A stretch of DNA of 9,861 bases from Clostridia bacterium (GCA_900757025.1 CAAEMG010000100.1:1-9861); one strand, 5' to 3'. Shown: positions 1-7,424, numbered from the stretch's first letter. The notes: a model not told the origin generated them from the sequence alone. Numbers and translations are program-made.

Positions 1-12
1 AGGCGAAAGAAA

Positions 13-375
13 GTGAACAGAAAAGAAAAGCTGGCAAAACAAAAAGTATTTGCCGAAATGATGTTTCATGAAAAATACGGAGGAAACGCGGAAAAAATAT
101 GCGAAGAAACAGGAGTTGAAAAAGAGGAATTTGAAAAATGGCTTGACGAGGAAGGGTTTAAAAAACTTTTGGAAAAGGCTGCGAAAAAAAGCAACTACAG
201 AGAAATAGCCGTTGTATGGAAAAGCCTTATTGATTTATGCAGAGGCGGAAACATACAAGCCATAAAATTTTATTTTGAAATGAAGGAAAAATGCGGCGAG
301 GAAATAAACCCGAAAGCAGAAAGCCTTGTTCAGATAATTGACGATATTCCGGAGAAAAGAGGAGAATATGATTAA
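13..375 (+). CDS. terS: Phage terminase small subunit (TerS-like)
   Basis: Likely the DNA-recognition subunit of the packaging motor, which binds the phage packaging site and hands DNA to the large subunit. The 120-residue product is highly charged and helical. Residues about 20-50 (GNAEKICEETGVEKEEFEKW) look like a helix-turn-helix of the type found in Firmicutes phage TerS proteins, and a later stretch (IDLCRGGNIQAIKFYFEMK, about 73-91) resembles the conserved C-terminal part of that family. It sits directly upstream of terL and overlaps it by 8 nt, the usual terS-terL arrangement with coupled translation. The start is a GTG with AGG at 1-3 as a possible ribosome site. The frame stays open to the window edge, so an upstream start cannot be excluded. 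The assignment rests on position, size and motif resemblance. Confidence 0.8.
   Translation: MNRKEKLAKQKVFAEMMFHEKYGGNAEKICEETGVEKEEFEKWLDEEGFKKLLEKAAKKSNYREIAVVWKSLIDLCRGGNIQAIKFYFEMKEKCGEEINPKAESLVQIIDDIPEKRGEYD
358..364 (+). promoter_or_regulatory. Ribosome binding site choosing the terL start
   Basis: AGAGGAG lies just before the ATG at 368, inside the end of terS. The spacing is short (3 nt), but translation is probably coupled because the start overlaps the terS stop. The in-frame TTG at 338 has no purine-rich site in front of it, so ATG 368 is preferred. Confidence 0.5.
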
Positions 376-1600
376 GCTGACGGAAGTAATCGCTCCGTCA
401 TTTTACAAGGCTCACAGGGATATAGAAGAAGAAAGGCACACCCATTACTTTTTGGCAGGAGGAAGAGGCAGCGGAAAATCTTCTTTTATTTCAATAGAAA
501 TAGTATTGGGAATGATGAAAGATGAAAATGCAAACGCCGTAGCAATAAGAAAAGTTGGCACTAACATAAAAGACAGTGTTTTTGAACAGCTTAGATGGGC
601 CATTGAATTTTTGGGAGCAGAAAATGAATGGGAAGAAAAAACAACTCCTCCAAGGCTGACAATAAAGAAAACAGGACAGAAAATAATATTCAGAGGCGGA
701 GATGAGCCGAGAAAAATAAAAAGTATAAAATTCCGAAAAGGATATGCAAAATACATATGGTATGAAGAGGCCGACGAATTTGGCGGAAGTGAAGAGCTGA
801 GAATTATAAACCAGTCGCTTATGAGAGGCGGAGAAAAATTTATTGTATTTTACAGTTTTAATCCGCCCAAGGGAAAGAAACACTGGATAAACATTCTTTC
901 GGCAGAAGAAAGAAACGACAGCATATTTTACAAAAGCACATATCTTAACATGCCAAAGGAGTGGCTGGGCGAGGCTTTTTTTAAAGAGGCCGAATATTTA
1001 AAAGAAACACATCCCAAAGAATATGAGCATGAATACATGGGCGAGGCCGTTGGAGAAGGCGGAGAGGTTTTTGAAAATGTTGTTATAAGAAAAATAAGCG
1101 ATGAAGAAATAGAAGGATTTGACAAGGTAAGCAGAGGACTTGACTGGGGATATGCCGGCGACCCGCTTCACTATACAGTGAACCACTATGACAGGAAAAA
1201 AAGAAGGCTTTATATATTTTATGAAATTCATAAAAAAGGACTTATAAACCAAAGAGCCGGAGAAATGATAGCCGAGGAAAACAGGCAAAACGGAATAGTT
1301 ATATGCGACAGTGCCGAGCCGAAAAGTATTGCGGAGCTTTGCTGCATGGGGATAAAAGCCATAGGTGCAAAAAAAGGACAGGGTAGCATTGAGTTTGGAA
1401 TAAACTGGCTGAGAAGTCTTGACGAAATAATTATAGACAGGCAAAGATGCCCCGAAACAGCAAGAGAGTTTTTGGAATATTCTTTGGAAAGCGACGGAGA
1501 TGGCGGATACAGGGCATACTATCCGGACAAAAACAATCATTCCATTGATGCAGTAAGATATTCAAGACAGTTTGACATTGAAAATGTGAAAGTGAGGTAA
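368..1600 (+). CDS. terL: Phage terminase large subunit, PBSX family
   Basis: ATPase and nuclease motor that cuts concatemeric DNA and pumps it into the procapsid. With ATG 368 the product is 410 residues, normal for PBSX-family terminases. The N-terminal ATPase shows Walker A GGRGSGKS (31-38), Walker B YIWYEEADEF (129-138) with the acidic pair E133/E134, and a coupling motif FYSFNPP (161-167). The C-terminal RNase H-like nuclease shows its metal-binding acids in GLDWGY (D259), ICDSAEPKS (D314) and HSIDAVRY (D394). All key residues are present, so the enzyme looks intact. The next gene, portal, begins 5 nt after the stop, as expected because portal and terminase dock together during packaging. 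A longer form from TTG 338 is possible but lacks a ribosome site. Confidence 0.97.
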   Translation: MIKLTEVIAPSFYKAHRDIEEERHTHYFLAGGRGSGKSSFISIEIVLGMMKDENANAVAIRKVGTNIKDSVFEQLRWAIEFLGAENEWEEKTTPPRLTIKKTGQKIIFRGGDEPRKIKSIKFRKGYAKYIWYEEADEFGGSEELRIINQSLMRGGEKFIVFYSFNPPKGKKHWINILSAEERNDSIFYKSTYLNMPKEWLGEAFFKEAEYLKETHPKEYEHEYMGEAVGEGGEVFENVVIRKISDEEIEGFDKVSRGLDWGYAGDPLHYTVNHYDRKKRRLYIFYEIHKKGLINQRAGEMIAEENRQNGIVICDSAEPKSIAELCCMGIKAIGAKKGQGSIEFGINWLRSLDEIIIDRQRCPETAREFLEYSLESDGDGGYRAYYPDKNNHSIDAVRYSRQFDIENVKVR

Positions 1601-1605
1601 CAGAA

Positions 1606-3066
1606 TTGTTTTTAACAGAAAATGATTTGATAAATGCCAAAATAACGGCAGACAGCGCTTTAAACGAAAGCGAAATTTTAAAATATGTTATAAAAGAAGA
1701 TTTGGACAGCCTTAGCAAAAGAAAAATGGCAGAAGGCGAAAAATATTATGCCTATGAGCATGATATTTTAAAAAAAGATTTTAGGCAAAGCCGAATTTCG
1801 GAAACGAAAGACGACGGAGAAGGAGGCGAAAAAGAGGAGATTAAAAACTTTTTTAATCCGAACAGAAGCAACTTTCATACAATAAACGGTTTTCACAGGA
1901 TGCTTGTAGACCAGAAAGTTTCATATCTTTTAGGCAGAAAGCCTGTTATAAAAGCCGTAAGCGAGGACAGAAAAAAAGGAGATGAGCTGGAAAAAGTAAT
2001 TGAACGAAAATGTGGAGAGGATTTTAATTCTGTTTTGCAGGAGCTTGTTATAGGCGCCAGCAACAAAGGATTTGAAACACTTCACATATACTATGACGAA
2101 AAAGGGAAACTGAAATTTACGGTAGTTCCGGCAGAAGAGGTTATTCCCATATATGACAGCAGATATGAAAATGAGCTTGAACAGCTTATAAGATATTATG
2201 ACACTGTGATTATAAGAAACGGGCAGAAATACATACGAAAAAGAGTTGAATGGTGGACCAAAGATGACGTTACATATTATGTGGAAGACAACAGCAGAAA
2301 TTTTATTTTGGACAGAAGCATAGGAGCAAACCCATGCCCGCACTGGTGGGGGATATACACAGAGGACGGATACGAAAAAACAAGAGAGGCACACGGCTGG
2401 GGCAGAGTGCCTTTTATTATACTCAAAAATAATTTGAGAGGAACAACGGATTTAGAGGGAATTAAAAATCTTATAGATGCCTATGACCTTATAAGCAGTG
2501 AGGGAGTAAACAATTTAAACGATTTGGTTGACTTATACTGGGTTATACAGGGATACGGCGGAGAAACGGCGGCGGCAATAGCAAAGAAACTACAGATAAA
2601 CAAGGCAGTACATATAAGCGACAGTGGTGGGGCAGTTGAGGCAAAGCAGACAGAGCTTAGCATGGACGGACGTTTACAGTTTATGAAAATGCTCAGACGT
2701 GACATTTTTCAGTTTGGGCAGGGCGTTGACATTGATTTGGACAGGCTCGGAAATTCGCCAAGCGGTGTTTCTTTAAGATACCAGTACACTCTTTTGGATT
2801 TAAAGGCTGACAGCGTGGCATCAAGGCTAAAAAAAGCTATAAAAGAGCTTTTAAGATACATAGTTGAAGATTACAACAATGAAAACGGAACGGATTTTGA
2901 CAGTAATGATTTAAGGGTAAGCTTAAAGAAAAATATGATTACAAACGACTATGAAACAGTTCAGATGATAAACATGAGCAGTGACCTTTTAAGCAAAGAA
3001 ACACTTTTAAGCAAGCATCCTTTTGTAGAGGAGATAGGCAGCGAAAAGTATGAAAGCGGAGAATGA
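1606..3066 (+). CDS. Phage portal protein, SPP1 Gp6-like
   Basis: Dodecameric ring at one capsid vertex through which DNA enters and leaves and to which terminase and connectors bind. The product is 486 residues, near the usual size of SPP1-type portals. Recognisable parts are the N-terminal segment ending in NPNRSNFHTINGFHRMLVDQ and VSYLLGRKP (about residues 84-113), the central segment with VPAEEVIPIYD and PFIILKN, and the C-terminal segment with GNSPSGVSLRYQYTLLDLKA. These are typical of the family. The start is TTG 1606 with AGTGAGG about 8 nt upstream, at the end of terL. An alternative ATG at 1621 would shorten the protein by five residues. No MuF-type minor head gene follows, although many relatives have one. 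The gene is intact. Confidence 0.95.
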   Translation: MFLTENDLINAKITADSALNESEILKYVIKEDLDSLSKRKMAEGEKYYAYEHDILKKDFRQSRISETKDDGEGGEKEEIKNFFNPNRSNFHTINGFHRMLVDQKVSYLLGRKPVIKAVSEDRKKGDELEKVIERKCGEDFNSVLQELVIGASNKGFETLHIYYDEKGKLKFTVVPAEEVIPIYDSRYENELEQLIRYYDTVIIRNGQKYIRKRVEWWTKDDVTYYVEDNSRNFILDRSIGANPCPHWWGIYTEDGYEKTREAHGWGRVPFIILKNNLRGTTDLEGIKNLIDAYDLISSEGVNNLNDLVDLYWVIQGYGGETAAAIAKKLQINKAVHISDSGGAVEAKQTELSMDGRLQFMKMLRRDIFQFGQGVDIDLDRLGNSPSGVSLRYQYTLLDLKADSVASRLKKAIKELLRYIVEDYNNENGTDFDSNDLRVSLKKNMITNDYETVQMINMSSDLLSKETLLSKHPFVEEIGSEKYESGE

Positions 3067-3083
3067 GGCAAAAAGAAGAAATT

Positions 3084-3119
3084 CTTTGTCTACACTTCAT
3101 TTTGATTAGAATGACAAAG
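3084..3119. repeat. Inverted repeat CTTTGTC / GACAAAG
   Basis: CTTTGTC at 3084-3090 is perfectly complementary to GACAAAG at 3113-3119, with a 22-nt spacer. A second pairing, TCATT with AATGA, can form inside the spacer region and competes partly with the first. GACAAAG recurs at 3161-3167. It could be an operator-like site, a processing hairpin or chance. The 7-bp stem is AT-rich and no T-run follows, so it does not look like a terminator. Confidence 0.35.
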
Positions 3120-3141
3120 TATAGAAATAAAAAATTAAAAT
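3111..3141 (+). promoter_or_regulatory. Weak candidate promoter ahead of scaffold and capsid genes
   Basis: ATGACA (3111-3116) matches five of six bases of a -35 box, and TAAAAT (3136-3141) matches five of six of a -10 box. The 19-nt spacing is longer than ideal. It lies in the only sizeable gap of the head module and would give an extra transcript for the abundant scaffold and capsid proteins. In DNA this AT-rich such matches arise by chance, so this is a weak call. Confidence 0.2.
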
Positions 3142-3183
3142 ATGGGTGGGTACGGAGGGAGACAAAGAAAGGAGAAATAAAAA

Positions 3184-3618
3184 ATGGAATGGCTCAGAGA
3201 AATTCTTAAAGATGAGGAAAACGGAGAAGAGCTTTACGAGAAAATAGGAGGTGAAATTAAAGAGCGTTGGGGCGACAACGAAAAAAGCGTGCAGGAATAT
3301 GAAAAAGAAATTGAAGATTTAAAAAAAGAAATTTCATCTGCCAAAAGAGAACGTGTGATTGAAAAAGAAATTGAGGCACAGGGCGGAAGAAACACAAAAG
3401 CAATAAGGGCACTTATTGAAGATGACATGATTGAAACAGACGAAGAAGGAAACATTGTTTCAATAGACATGGAAAAAATTAAAAAAAGCGACCCTTATTT
3501 ATTTAAGGAAATCAAAAAAGCAGTTGAAGGAACACCCGAAAACAAGGGCGGAAGAAGAAAAAGCGAAAGAAACATATTTTTTGAAAGCGCAAAAAAAGCG
3601 GCAGGAATAAAGGAATAA
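3184..3618 (+). CDS. Capsid scaffold protein (phage Gp20-like)
   Basis: Likely internal scaffold that guides capsid shell assembly and is lost before DNA fills the head. The 144-residue product is very rich in Glu and Lys. A predicted coiled-coil spans about residues 25-62 (KSVQEYEKEIEDLKKEIS and following). The part after it, GGRNTKAIRALIEDD...GNIVSIDMEKIKKSDPYLFKE (about 68-110), matches the conserved pattern of the phage minor structural protein Gp20 family, including the SDPYLF signature. Position immediately before the major capsid gene is classic for this role. The start ATG 3184 has AAAGGAG about 9 nt upstream. The basic tail (GGRRKSERN, about residues 121-129) could contact the shell or DNA, which is inference. 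Confidence 0.88.
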   Translation: MEWLREILKDEENGEELYEKIGGEIKERWGDNEKSVQEYEKEIEDLKKEISSAKRERVIEKEIEAQGGRNTKAIRALIEDDMIETDEEGNIVSIDMEKIKKSDPYLFKEIKKAVEGTPENKGGRRKSERNIFFESAKKAAGIKE

Positions 3619-3620
3619 TA

Positions 3621-3626
3621 AGGAGG
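3621..3626 (+). promoter_or_regulatory. Strong ribosome binding site of the capsid gene
   Basis: A perfect AGGAGG sits 8 nt before ATG 3635, the strongest site in the window, fitting a very abundant protein. The in-frame TTG at 3629 is only 2 nt from this site and is therefore rejected as the start. Confidence 0.8.
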
Positions 3627-3634
3627 ATTTGAAA

Positions 3635-4513
3635 ATGGCTAACAGTATTACATACGCACAGAAATTTTTACCGGTAATTGACGAAATTTACAAAGAGGAA
3701 AGCGTTACAGAAGGGCTTGACACAAGCACAATGGCTGATTTCAGCGGTGCAAACGAAATTAAAGTTTTAAAGGTTGCAACAACGGGACTTGGAAATTACA
3801 GCAGAAACGGCGGTTATCCGAAGGGCGACATAAGCGCAACATGGGAAACAATGAAGCTTACACAGGAAAGAGGAAAGGAACTTTCCATTGACAGAATGGA
3901 CGACGAGGAAACCCTTGGCACAGTATTCGGCACTATTACGGGAAACTTTATGAGAGAATGGGTTATTCCCGAAATTGACGCATACAGATTTGCAAAATAT
4001 GCGGCAACAAGCGGAATAGGCAAGAAAACAGAAACACTTACAAAGGACACAATTATTGCGTCTATTGATGACGCTTCGGCGGAAATGGACGAAAACGAGG
4101 TTCCGCAGGAGGGCAGAGTTCTTTTTGTAAACAGCGATTTAAAGCCTATTTTAAGCAAAGCCCTTTTAAGACAGTGGGGAAGTGAAGACGAGTTAAACAC
4201 TGTTATAAACGGCTACAACAACATGAAGATTATTTATGTGCCAAAGAACAGATTTTATACAAAAATTGACATGAACAGCGGCGAAAGTGCATGGGGCTTT
4301 AGCAAGGCTAATGCCGGTGAGCCTATCAACTTTATGATGGTTTATCCACAGGCACTTGTACAGGCAAAGAAATTTGTTATGCCTAAGATTTTTACACCGG
4401 ACGAAAACCAGAAAATGGACGCATGGCTTTTCCAGTTCAGACTTTATCACGACGCATTCGTTTACGACAACAAAGTAAAAGGAGTTTATGTAAGCGAAAG
4501 AACCGGAGCGTGA
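3635..4513 (+). CDS. Major capsid protein (HK97-like fold expected)
   Basis: Forms the icosahedral head shell. The product is 292 residues from ATG 3635. The N-terminus (ANSITYAQKFLPVIDEIYKE), the segment TTGLGNYSRNGGYPKG, the following WETMKLTQERGKELSIDRMDDEE and the ending FRLYHDAFVYDNKVKGVYV are typical of capsid proteins in Clostridia and PBSX-type phages. The N-terminal part about 40-110 fits the extended arm and spine helix region of an HK97 fold, which is inferred from family resemblance. It follows the scaffold gene by 16 nt and has the best ribosome site in the window. There is no obvious protease gene nearby, so head maturation probably relies on scaffold exit rather than a dedicated phage protease. 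The gene is intact. Confidence 0.93.
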   Translation: MANSITYAQKFLPVIDEIYKEESVTEGLDTSTMADFSGANEIKVLKVATTGLGNYSRNGGYPKGDISATWETMKLTQERGKELSIDRMDDEETLGTVFGTITGNFMREWVIPEIDAYRFAKYAATSGIGKKTETLTKDTIIASIDDASAEMDENEVPQEGRVLFVNSDLKPILSKALLRQWGSEDELNTVINGYNNMKIIYVPKNRFYTKIDMNSGESAWGFSKANAGEPINFMMVYPQALVQAKKFVMPKIFTPDENQKMDAWLFQFRLYHDAFVYDNKVKGVYVSERTGA

Positions 4514-4519
4514 TAAGTT

Positions 4520-4852
4520 TTGGAAAGAGAGGAAAAACTGACAAAAACGGCACAGCTTTGCGGAAAAGAAAGTTATGACGAAAAAGATGAATTTGCCTTG
4601 GACTATGCCGAGAGAATAATAAAAAATTACTGCAACATAAAAGAAATTGTCGAGGAGCTTACGGAAACTCTTTTGGATATGGCGGCGGAAATAGAAAAAA
4701 GCGGTGGCTACGGCGAGGAAAATTTAGGCGGAGAAATTAAGCAGATAAAAGAAGGCGACGTTACAATAAGTTTTTGCGACGGAAGAGAAAGCCATTTAAG
4801 CATTAAAAATTATGAAAATCAGCTTAATTTATTCAGAAAGCCAAGGTGGTAA
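4520..4852 (+). CDS. Head-tail connector (first adaptor, gp6/YqbG-like)
   Basis: Probably the ring protein that binds the portal after packaging and begins the neck. The 110-residue product has an N-terminal helical part (ALDYAERIIKNYCNIKEIVEEL, about 26-47), a long helix with LLDMAAEIEKSGGYGEE, and a short end with GDVTISF. This pattern is seen in small gp6/gp15-type connectors that follow the capsid gene. The start is TTG 4520. Its ribosome site is weak: CGGAG inside the end of the capsid gene, about 11 nt away. It may depend on translational coupling, which would also keep its level far below capsid. Family membership is inferred from position, size and pattern. Confidence 0.72.
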   Translation: MEREEKLTKTAQLCGKESYDEKDEFALDYAERIIKNYCNIKEIVEELTETLLDMAAEIEKSGGYGEENLGGEIKQIKEGDVTISFCDGRESHLSIKNYENQLNLFRKPRW

Positions 4853-4858
4853 GGAAGA

Positions 4859-5203
4859 ATGAAGGCAATTAAAATGCTTTTTAACGGAAGATGTAGTGTA
4901 TACAGATATAATTACATAATAAACGACAACGGAATAAGAAAAGGCGTTACGGAAAAAGTATACGAAAACATTATGTGCCGAATAAGCTACAAAAATGACG
5001 GCTGTGCAAATGAAAGTGAAACGGAAACAACGGCAGGGCAGAAGGTTAAAATTTTTATGCCGATAGATTACTTTATAAAAAGCGGAGACATTATTGAAGT
5101 TGAGCAAAACGGCAGAAGAGAAAAATACAAAGCCTGCGGAAGAGCAAGATTTTACAGCACACATCAAGAGGCAGAGTTGGAGATATTTGAAGAAAGCGTA
5201 TAA
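4859..5203 (+). CDS. Head-tail connector / stopper protein (XkdH/YqbH-like)
   Basis: Likely the second neck ring (head-completion or stopper protein) that seals the connector against DNA leakage. The product is 114 residues and mostly beta-strand in character. It has an N-terminal part LFNGRCSVYRYNYIINDNG, then YENIMCRISYKN (about 37-48), a later KIFMPIDYFIKSGDIIEV (about 64-81) and a final strand-rich end. The CR(I/L)SYK motif followed by the I-SGD turn is the pattern of XkdH-type and minor capsid connector proteins. The start ATG 4859 has AAGGAAG close upstream, overlapping the stop of the previous gene. The function is a family-based inference. Confidence 0.75.
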   Translation: MKAIKMLFNGRCSVYRYNYIINDNGIRKGVTEKVYENIMCRISYKNDGCANESETETTAGQKVKIFMPIDYFIKSGDIIEVEQNGRREKYKACGRARFYSTHQEAELEIFEESV

Positions 5204-5206
5204 AAA

Positions 5207-5614
5207 ATGGAAGAAAAAATAAAAAAGGCAGTTGCGAAAGCGTTAAAAAACGAATTTGGCGAAAAATATGCCATATATGACGAAAGCGTGAAACAGGGAA
5301 TAGAAAAGCCCTGCTTTTTTATTTTAACGGAAAAATGTGTTTTTGAGAGGCTCTTGGGAATGAGAGCCTCTGTAAGCTACACAATTAAAATAGAAGGACA
5401 GGGAAAAACGAGAGAAGAAACAGAAGGTATAATGTGCCGAATGTTTTACGCATTAAACATGATAAGCGATGAAAACGACAGGTTTTTAGGAAGAAACATG
5501 AAATTTGAGCTTAAAGAGAAAAAAGGAACATTTTCGGTTGAATACAGAAGTTTAATTATGTTTGGAGAAGAAAAGGGAGAATACATGGAACATATGGAGA
5601 GAAAGGACGTGTAA
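5207..5614 (+). CDS. Tail terminator / tail completion protein (XkdJ-like, DUF6838-type)
   Basis: Likely caps the end of the tail tube and joins it to the neck. The product is 135 residues: an N-terminal helix (EEKIKKAVAKALKNEFG), the signature KPCFFIL near residue 34-40, a strand RASVSYTIKIEG (about 52-63) and a helix with EGIMCRMFYALNMI (about 71-84). The xxPCFFI element after an N-terminal helix is the recognisable mark of this small tail protein family in PBSX-like phages. Its position just before the sheath gene agrees. The coding sequence holds two predicted RNA structures in its first part (5294-5325 and 5346-5371). It begins 3 nt after the previous stop with only a weak purine-rich site (GAAGAAAG). 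The exact role (terminator versus other neck protein) is inferred. Confidence 0.68.
   Translation: MEEKIKKAVAKALKNEFGEKYAIYDESVKQGIEKPCFFILTEKCVFERLLGMRASVSYTIKIEGQGKTREETEGIMCRMFYALNMISDENDRFLGRNMKFELKEKKGTFSVEYRSLIMFGEEKGEYMEHMERKDV
5346..5371 (+). other. Strong hairpin inside the tail-terminator-like gene
   Basis: AGAGGCTCT (5346-5354) pairs perfectly with AGAGCCTCT (5363-5371), and two G-U pairs extend the stem to a GGAA loop of GNRA type. This is an unusually stable 9-bp stem for AT-rich DNA and it lies wholly within coding sequence (codons for ERLLGMRAS). No T-run follows, so it is not a terminator. A role in mRNA stability, processing or translation pacing is possible but unproven. 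Confidence 0.5.
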
Positions 5615-5617
5615 AAA

Positions 5618-6910
5618 ATGGCTCTTGGAGGAGGAACTTTTTTAACGGAAAACAAGGTTTTGCCAGGAAGTTACATTAATTTTACCAGTGCAGCAAGAGC
5701 AGACGCTTCACTGAGCGAAAGAGGAACGGCGGCAATAGCCGTTGAGCTGGACTGGGGCGTTGACGGAGAGGTTTTTTGTGTTGAAAGCGACGAGTTTTTA
5801 ACAGACAGCTGTGAAATTTTCGGCTACGCATATACGGACAATGAATTAAAGGGAATAAGAGATTTATTTAAAAATGCGTCAAAATGTTATTTTTACAGGC
5901 TTAACAGCGGAGAAAAGGCAAAATGCACTGTTGGCGAGGCAAGATACAGCGGAACAAGAGGAAACCAAATTACAATAGTTATTTCAAAAAACGAAAGCAT
6001 TTATACAGTTGACACATATTTTGACGGAAAAAATGCAGACAGTCAGGAAGTTGAAAGCGCAGCACAGCTTGAGGACAACGCTTATGTTGTGTTCAAAAAA
6101 GACGTTGTGCTTACGGCAAGTGCCGGAATAAACATGGCAGGCGGAACAAACGGAGAAGCCGACATCACCGCACATCAGAAGTTTTTGGAAAAAGCCGAGA
6201 ATTTAAGTTTTAACACATTAGGCTGTTTAAGCAAAGATGACGCCATAAAAGAGCTTTATGTTGACTTTACAAAACAGATGAGAGAAAAATACGGAATTAA
6301 GTTCCAAACGGTGCTTTACAGAAAAAGCGCAAATTACGAAGGAATTGTAAGCGTTGAAAACAAAGCGGCAGGCGGCAAAAACGAATATGACGCGGTATAC
6401 TGGGTTACGGGAGCATCGGCAGGCTGTGAAATAAACGAAAGCCTTACAAACAAGGAATATGACGGTGTATTTGAAATTGACACGGCATACAAGCAGAAGG
6501 AATTTGAAGAAGGAATAAAAGGCGGAAAGTTTATGTTTCACAAAGTAGGAGAAAAGGTAAGAGTATTAGAAGACATAAACTCGCTTACGGAATTTTCTAC
6601 AGACAAAAACAAAGACTTCAGCTATAACCAGACAGTAAGATGTATTGACCAGATAGGAAATGACATTGCCGTATTATTCAACACAAAATATCTGGGAAAG
6701 GTACAAAACAACAATTCCGGAAGGCTTTCTTTCTGGAACGACATAGTTACATACAACAGAGAGCTTGAAAGGCTTGGAGTTATTGAAAACTTTAACGCAG
6801 ATGATGTGGTTGTGGAAATGGGCAGCGACAAAAAGACAGTGAGGGTTACAAACCCTATTGAAACTGTATGTGCAATGAGCAAACTTTACATGACAGTAGT
6901 GGTTGAATAA
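5618..6910 (+). CDS. xkdK: Contractile tail sheath protein (XkdK-like)
   Basis: Sheath subunit that surrounds the tail tube and contracts to drive it into the cell. The product is 430 residues. The N-terminus (ALGGGTFLTENKVLPGSYIN, then FTSAARA and SERGTAAIAVELDWG) is characteristic of PBSX-type sheaths. The middle carries the variable outer domain (about 90-240). The C-terminal part has SYNQTVRCIDQIGNDIAVLFNTKYLGKV and ends in RVTNPIETVCAMSKLYMTVVVE, the strand that interlocks with neighbouring sheath subunits. The start ATG 5618 has AAAGGA upstream. It is followed 15 nt later by the tube gene, the standard sheath-tube pair. Being complete, it shows that the module encodes a myovirus-type tail or a tail-like particle. 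Confidence 0.95.
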   Translation: MALGGGTFLTENKVLPGSYINFTSAARADASLSERGTAAIAVELDWGVDGEVFCVESDEFLTDSCEIFGYAYTDNELKGIRDLFKNASKCYFYRLNSGEKAKCTVGEARYSGTRGNQITIVISKNESIYTVDTYFDGKNADSQEVESAAQLEDNAYVVFKKDVVLTASAGINMAGGTNGEADITAHQKFLEKAENLSFNTLGCLSKDDAIKELYVDFTKQMREKYGIKFQTVLYRKSANYEGIVSVENKAAGGKNEYDAVYWVTGASAGCEINESLTNKEYDGVFEIDTAYKQKEFEEGIKGGKFMFHKVGEKVRVLEDINSLTEFSTDKNKDFSYNQTVRCIDQIGNDIAVLFNTKYLGKVQNNNSGRLSFWNDIVTYNRELERLGVIENFNADDVVVEMGSDKKTVRVTNPIETVCAMSKLYMTVVVE

Positions 6911-6925
6911 AAAGGAAGTGAAAAA

Positions 6926-7393
6926 ATGGCTGTAATTATGAATGTTAAAGATGCGGTATCGGCATCGCTTGCAGAATGTTATGTGACAATAGAAGGAAAA
7001 AGATACAACTTTATGCAGGCCATAAATTTGGAAGCAAAAATGGAGAAAACAAAAAAGACTGTGCCTATTTTGGGCAAAACCGGAAAAGGCAACCGTTCAT
7101 CGGGCTGGAAAGGAACCGGAAGCGCAACATTCCACTACAACAATTCTGTTTTCAGAGAGATTTTATATACATTTAAAGAAAAAGGGGAGGATTTGTATTT
7201 TGATATGCAGATTACAAATGATGACCCCACAAGCGGCGTAGGCAGGCAGACAATTATTTTAAAAGACTGTAATCTTGACGGAGGAACACTTGCAAAATTT
7301 GACGCAAATGCCGATTATCTGGAAGAAGAATACAAATTTACATTTGACGATTGGGAAATGCCCGAAAAATTTGACAGATTAAGCGGAATGTAA
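6926..7393 (+). CDS. xkdM: Tail tube protein (XkdM-like)
   Basis: Hexameric rings of this protein stack into the inner tube through which DNA passes. The product is 155 residues, normal for XkdM. Recognisable features are the N-terminal AECYVTIEGKRYNFMQAINL (about 16-35), KTVPILGKTGKGNRSSGWKG (about 44-63), the hallmark TGSATFHYNNSVFR (about 64-77) and the end EEYKFTFDDWEMPEKFD. The gene follows the sheath by 15 nt with ribosome site AAGGAAG about 7 nt before ATG 6926. A +1-frame ORF at 6976-7176 inside it is an overlap artefact. The gene is intact, and tube length in relatives is set by a tape-measure protein that is not found at its usual place here. Confidence 0.95.
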   Translation: MAVIMNVKDAVSASLAECYVTIEGKRYNFMQAINLEAKMEKTKKTVPILGKTGKGNRSSGWKGTGSATFHYNNSVFREILYTFKEKGEDLYFDMQITNDDPTSGVGRQTIILKDCNLDGGTLAKFDANADYLEEEYKFTFDDWEMPEKFDRLSGM

Positions 7394-7424
7394 AAAATAT
7401 GGGAAAAGGGACAGGGGAGGGTAT

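Larger units (their letters stand above)
3067..3183 (+). other. Non-coding gap between portal and scaffold
   Basis: This is the longest stretch without a gene before the chaperone region, in a cluster where genes otherwise touch or overlap. It contains the inverted repeat at 3084-3119, a third copy of GACAAAG at 3161-3167, weak promoter-like hexamers and the scaffold ribosome site AAAGGAG (3168-3174). I see no convincing gene in it. Relatives often carry a MuF-like minor head protein here. Confidence 0.6.

Noticed and set aside
998..1540. Long minus-strand ORF (180 codons) inside terL
   Set aside because: It lies wholly within a terminase gene with all catalytic motifs. Its product is rich in Phe, Ser, Cys and Tyr, as expected from the antisense of purine-rich DNA, and it has no ribosome site or family match. 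The other minus-strand ORFs in the window look the same.
3142..3180. Twelve-codon ORF (MGGYGGRQRKEK) before the scaffold gene
   Set aside because: It has no ribosome site (upstream is only A/T), it is very short, and its 3' part is simply the scaffold ribosome site.
6976..7176. Plus-strand 66-codon ORF overlapping the tube gene in another frame
   Set aside because: The tube gene is a clear XkdM homolog across the same bases. The overlap product has no recognisable pattern and no ribosome site.
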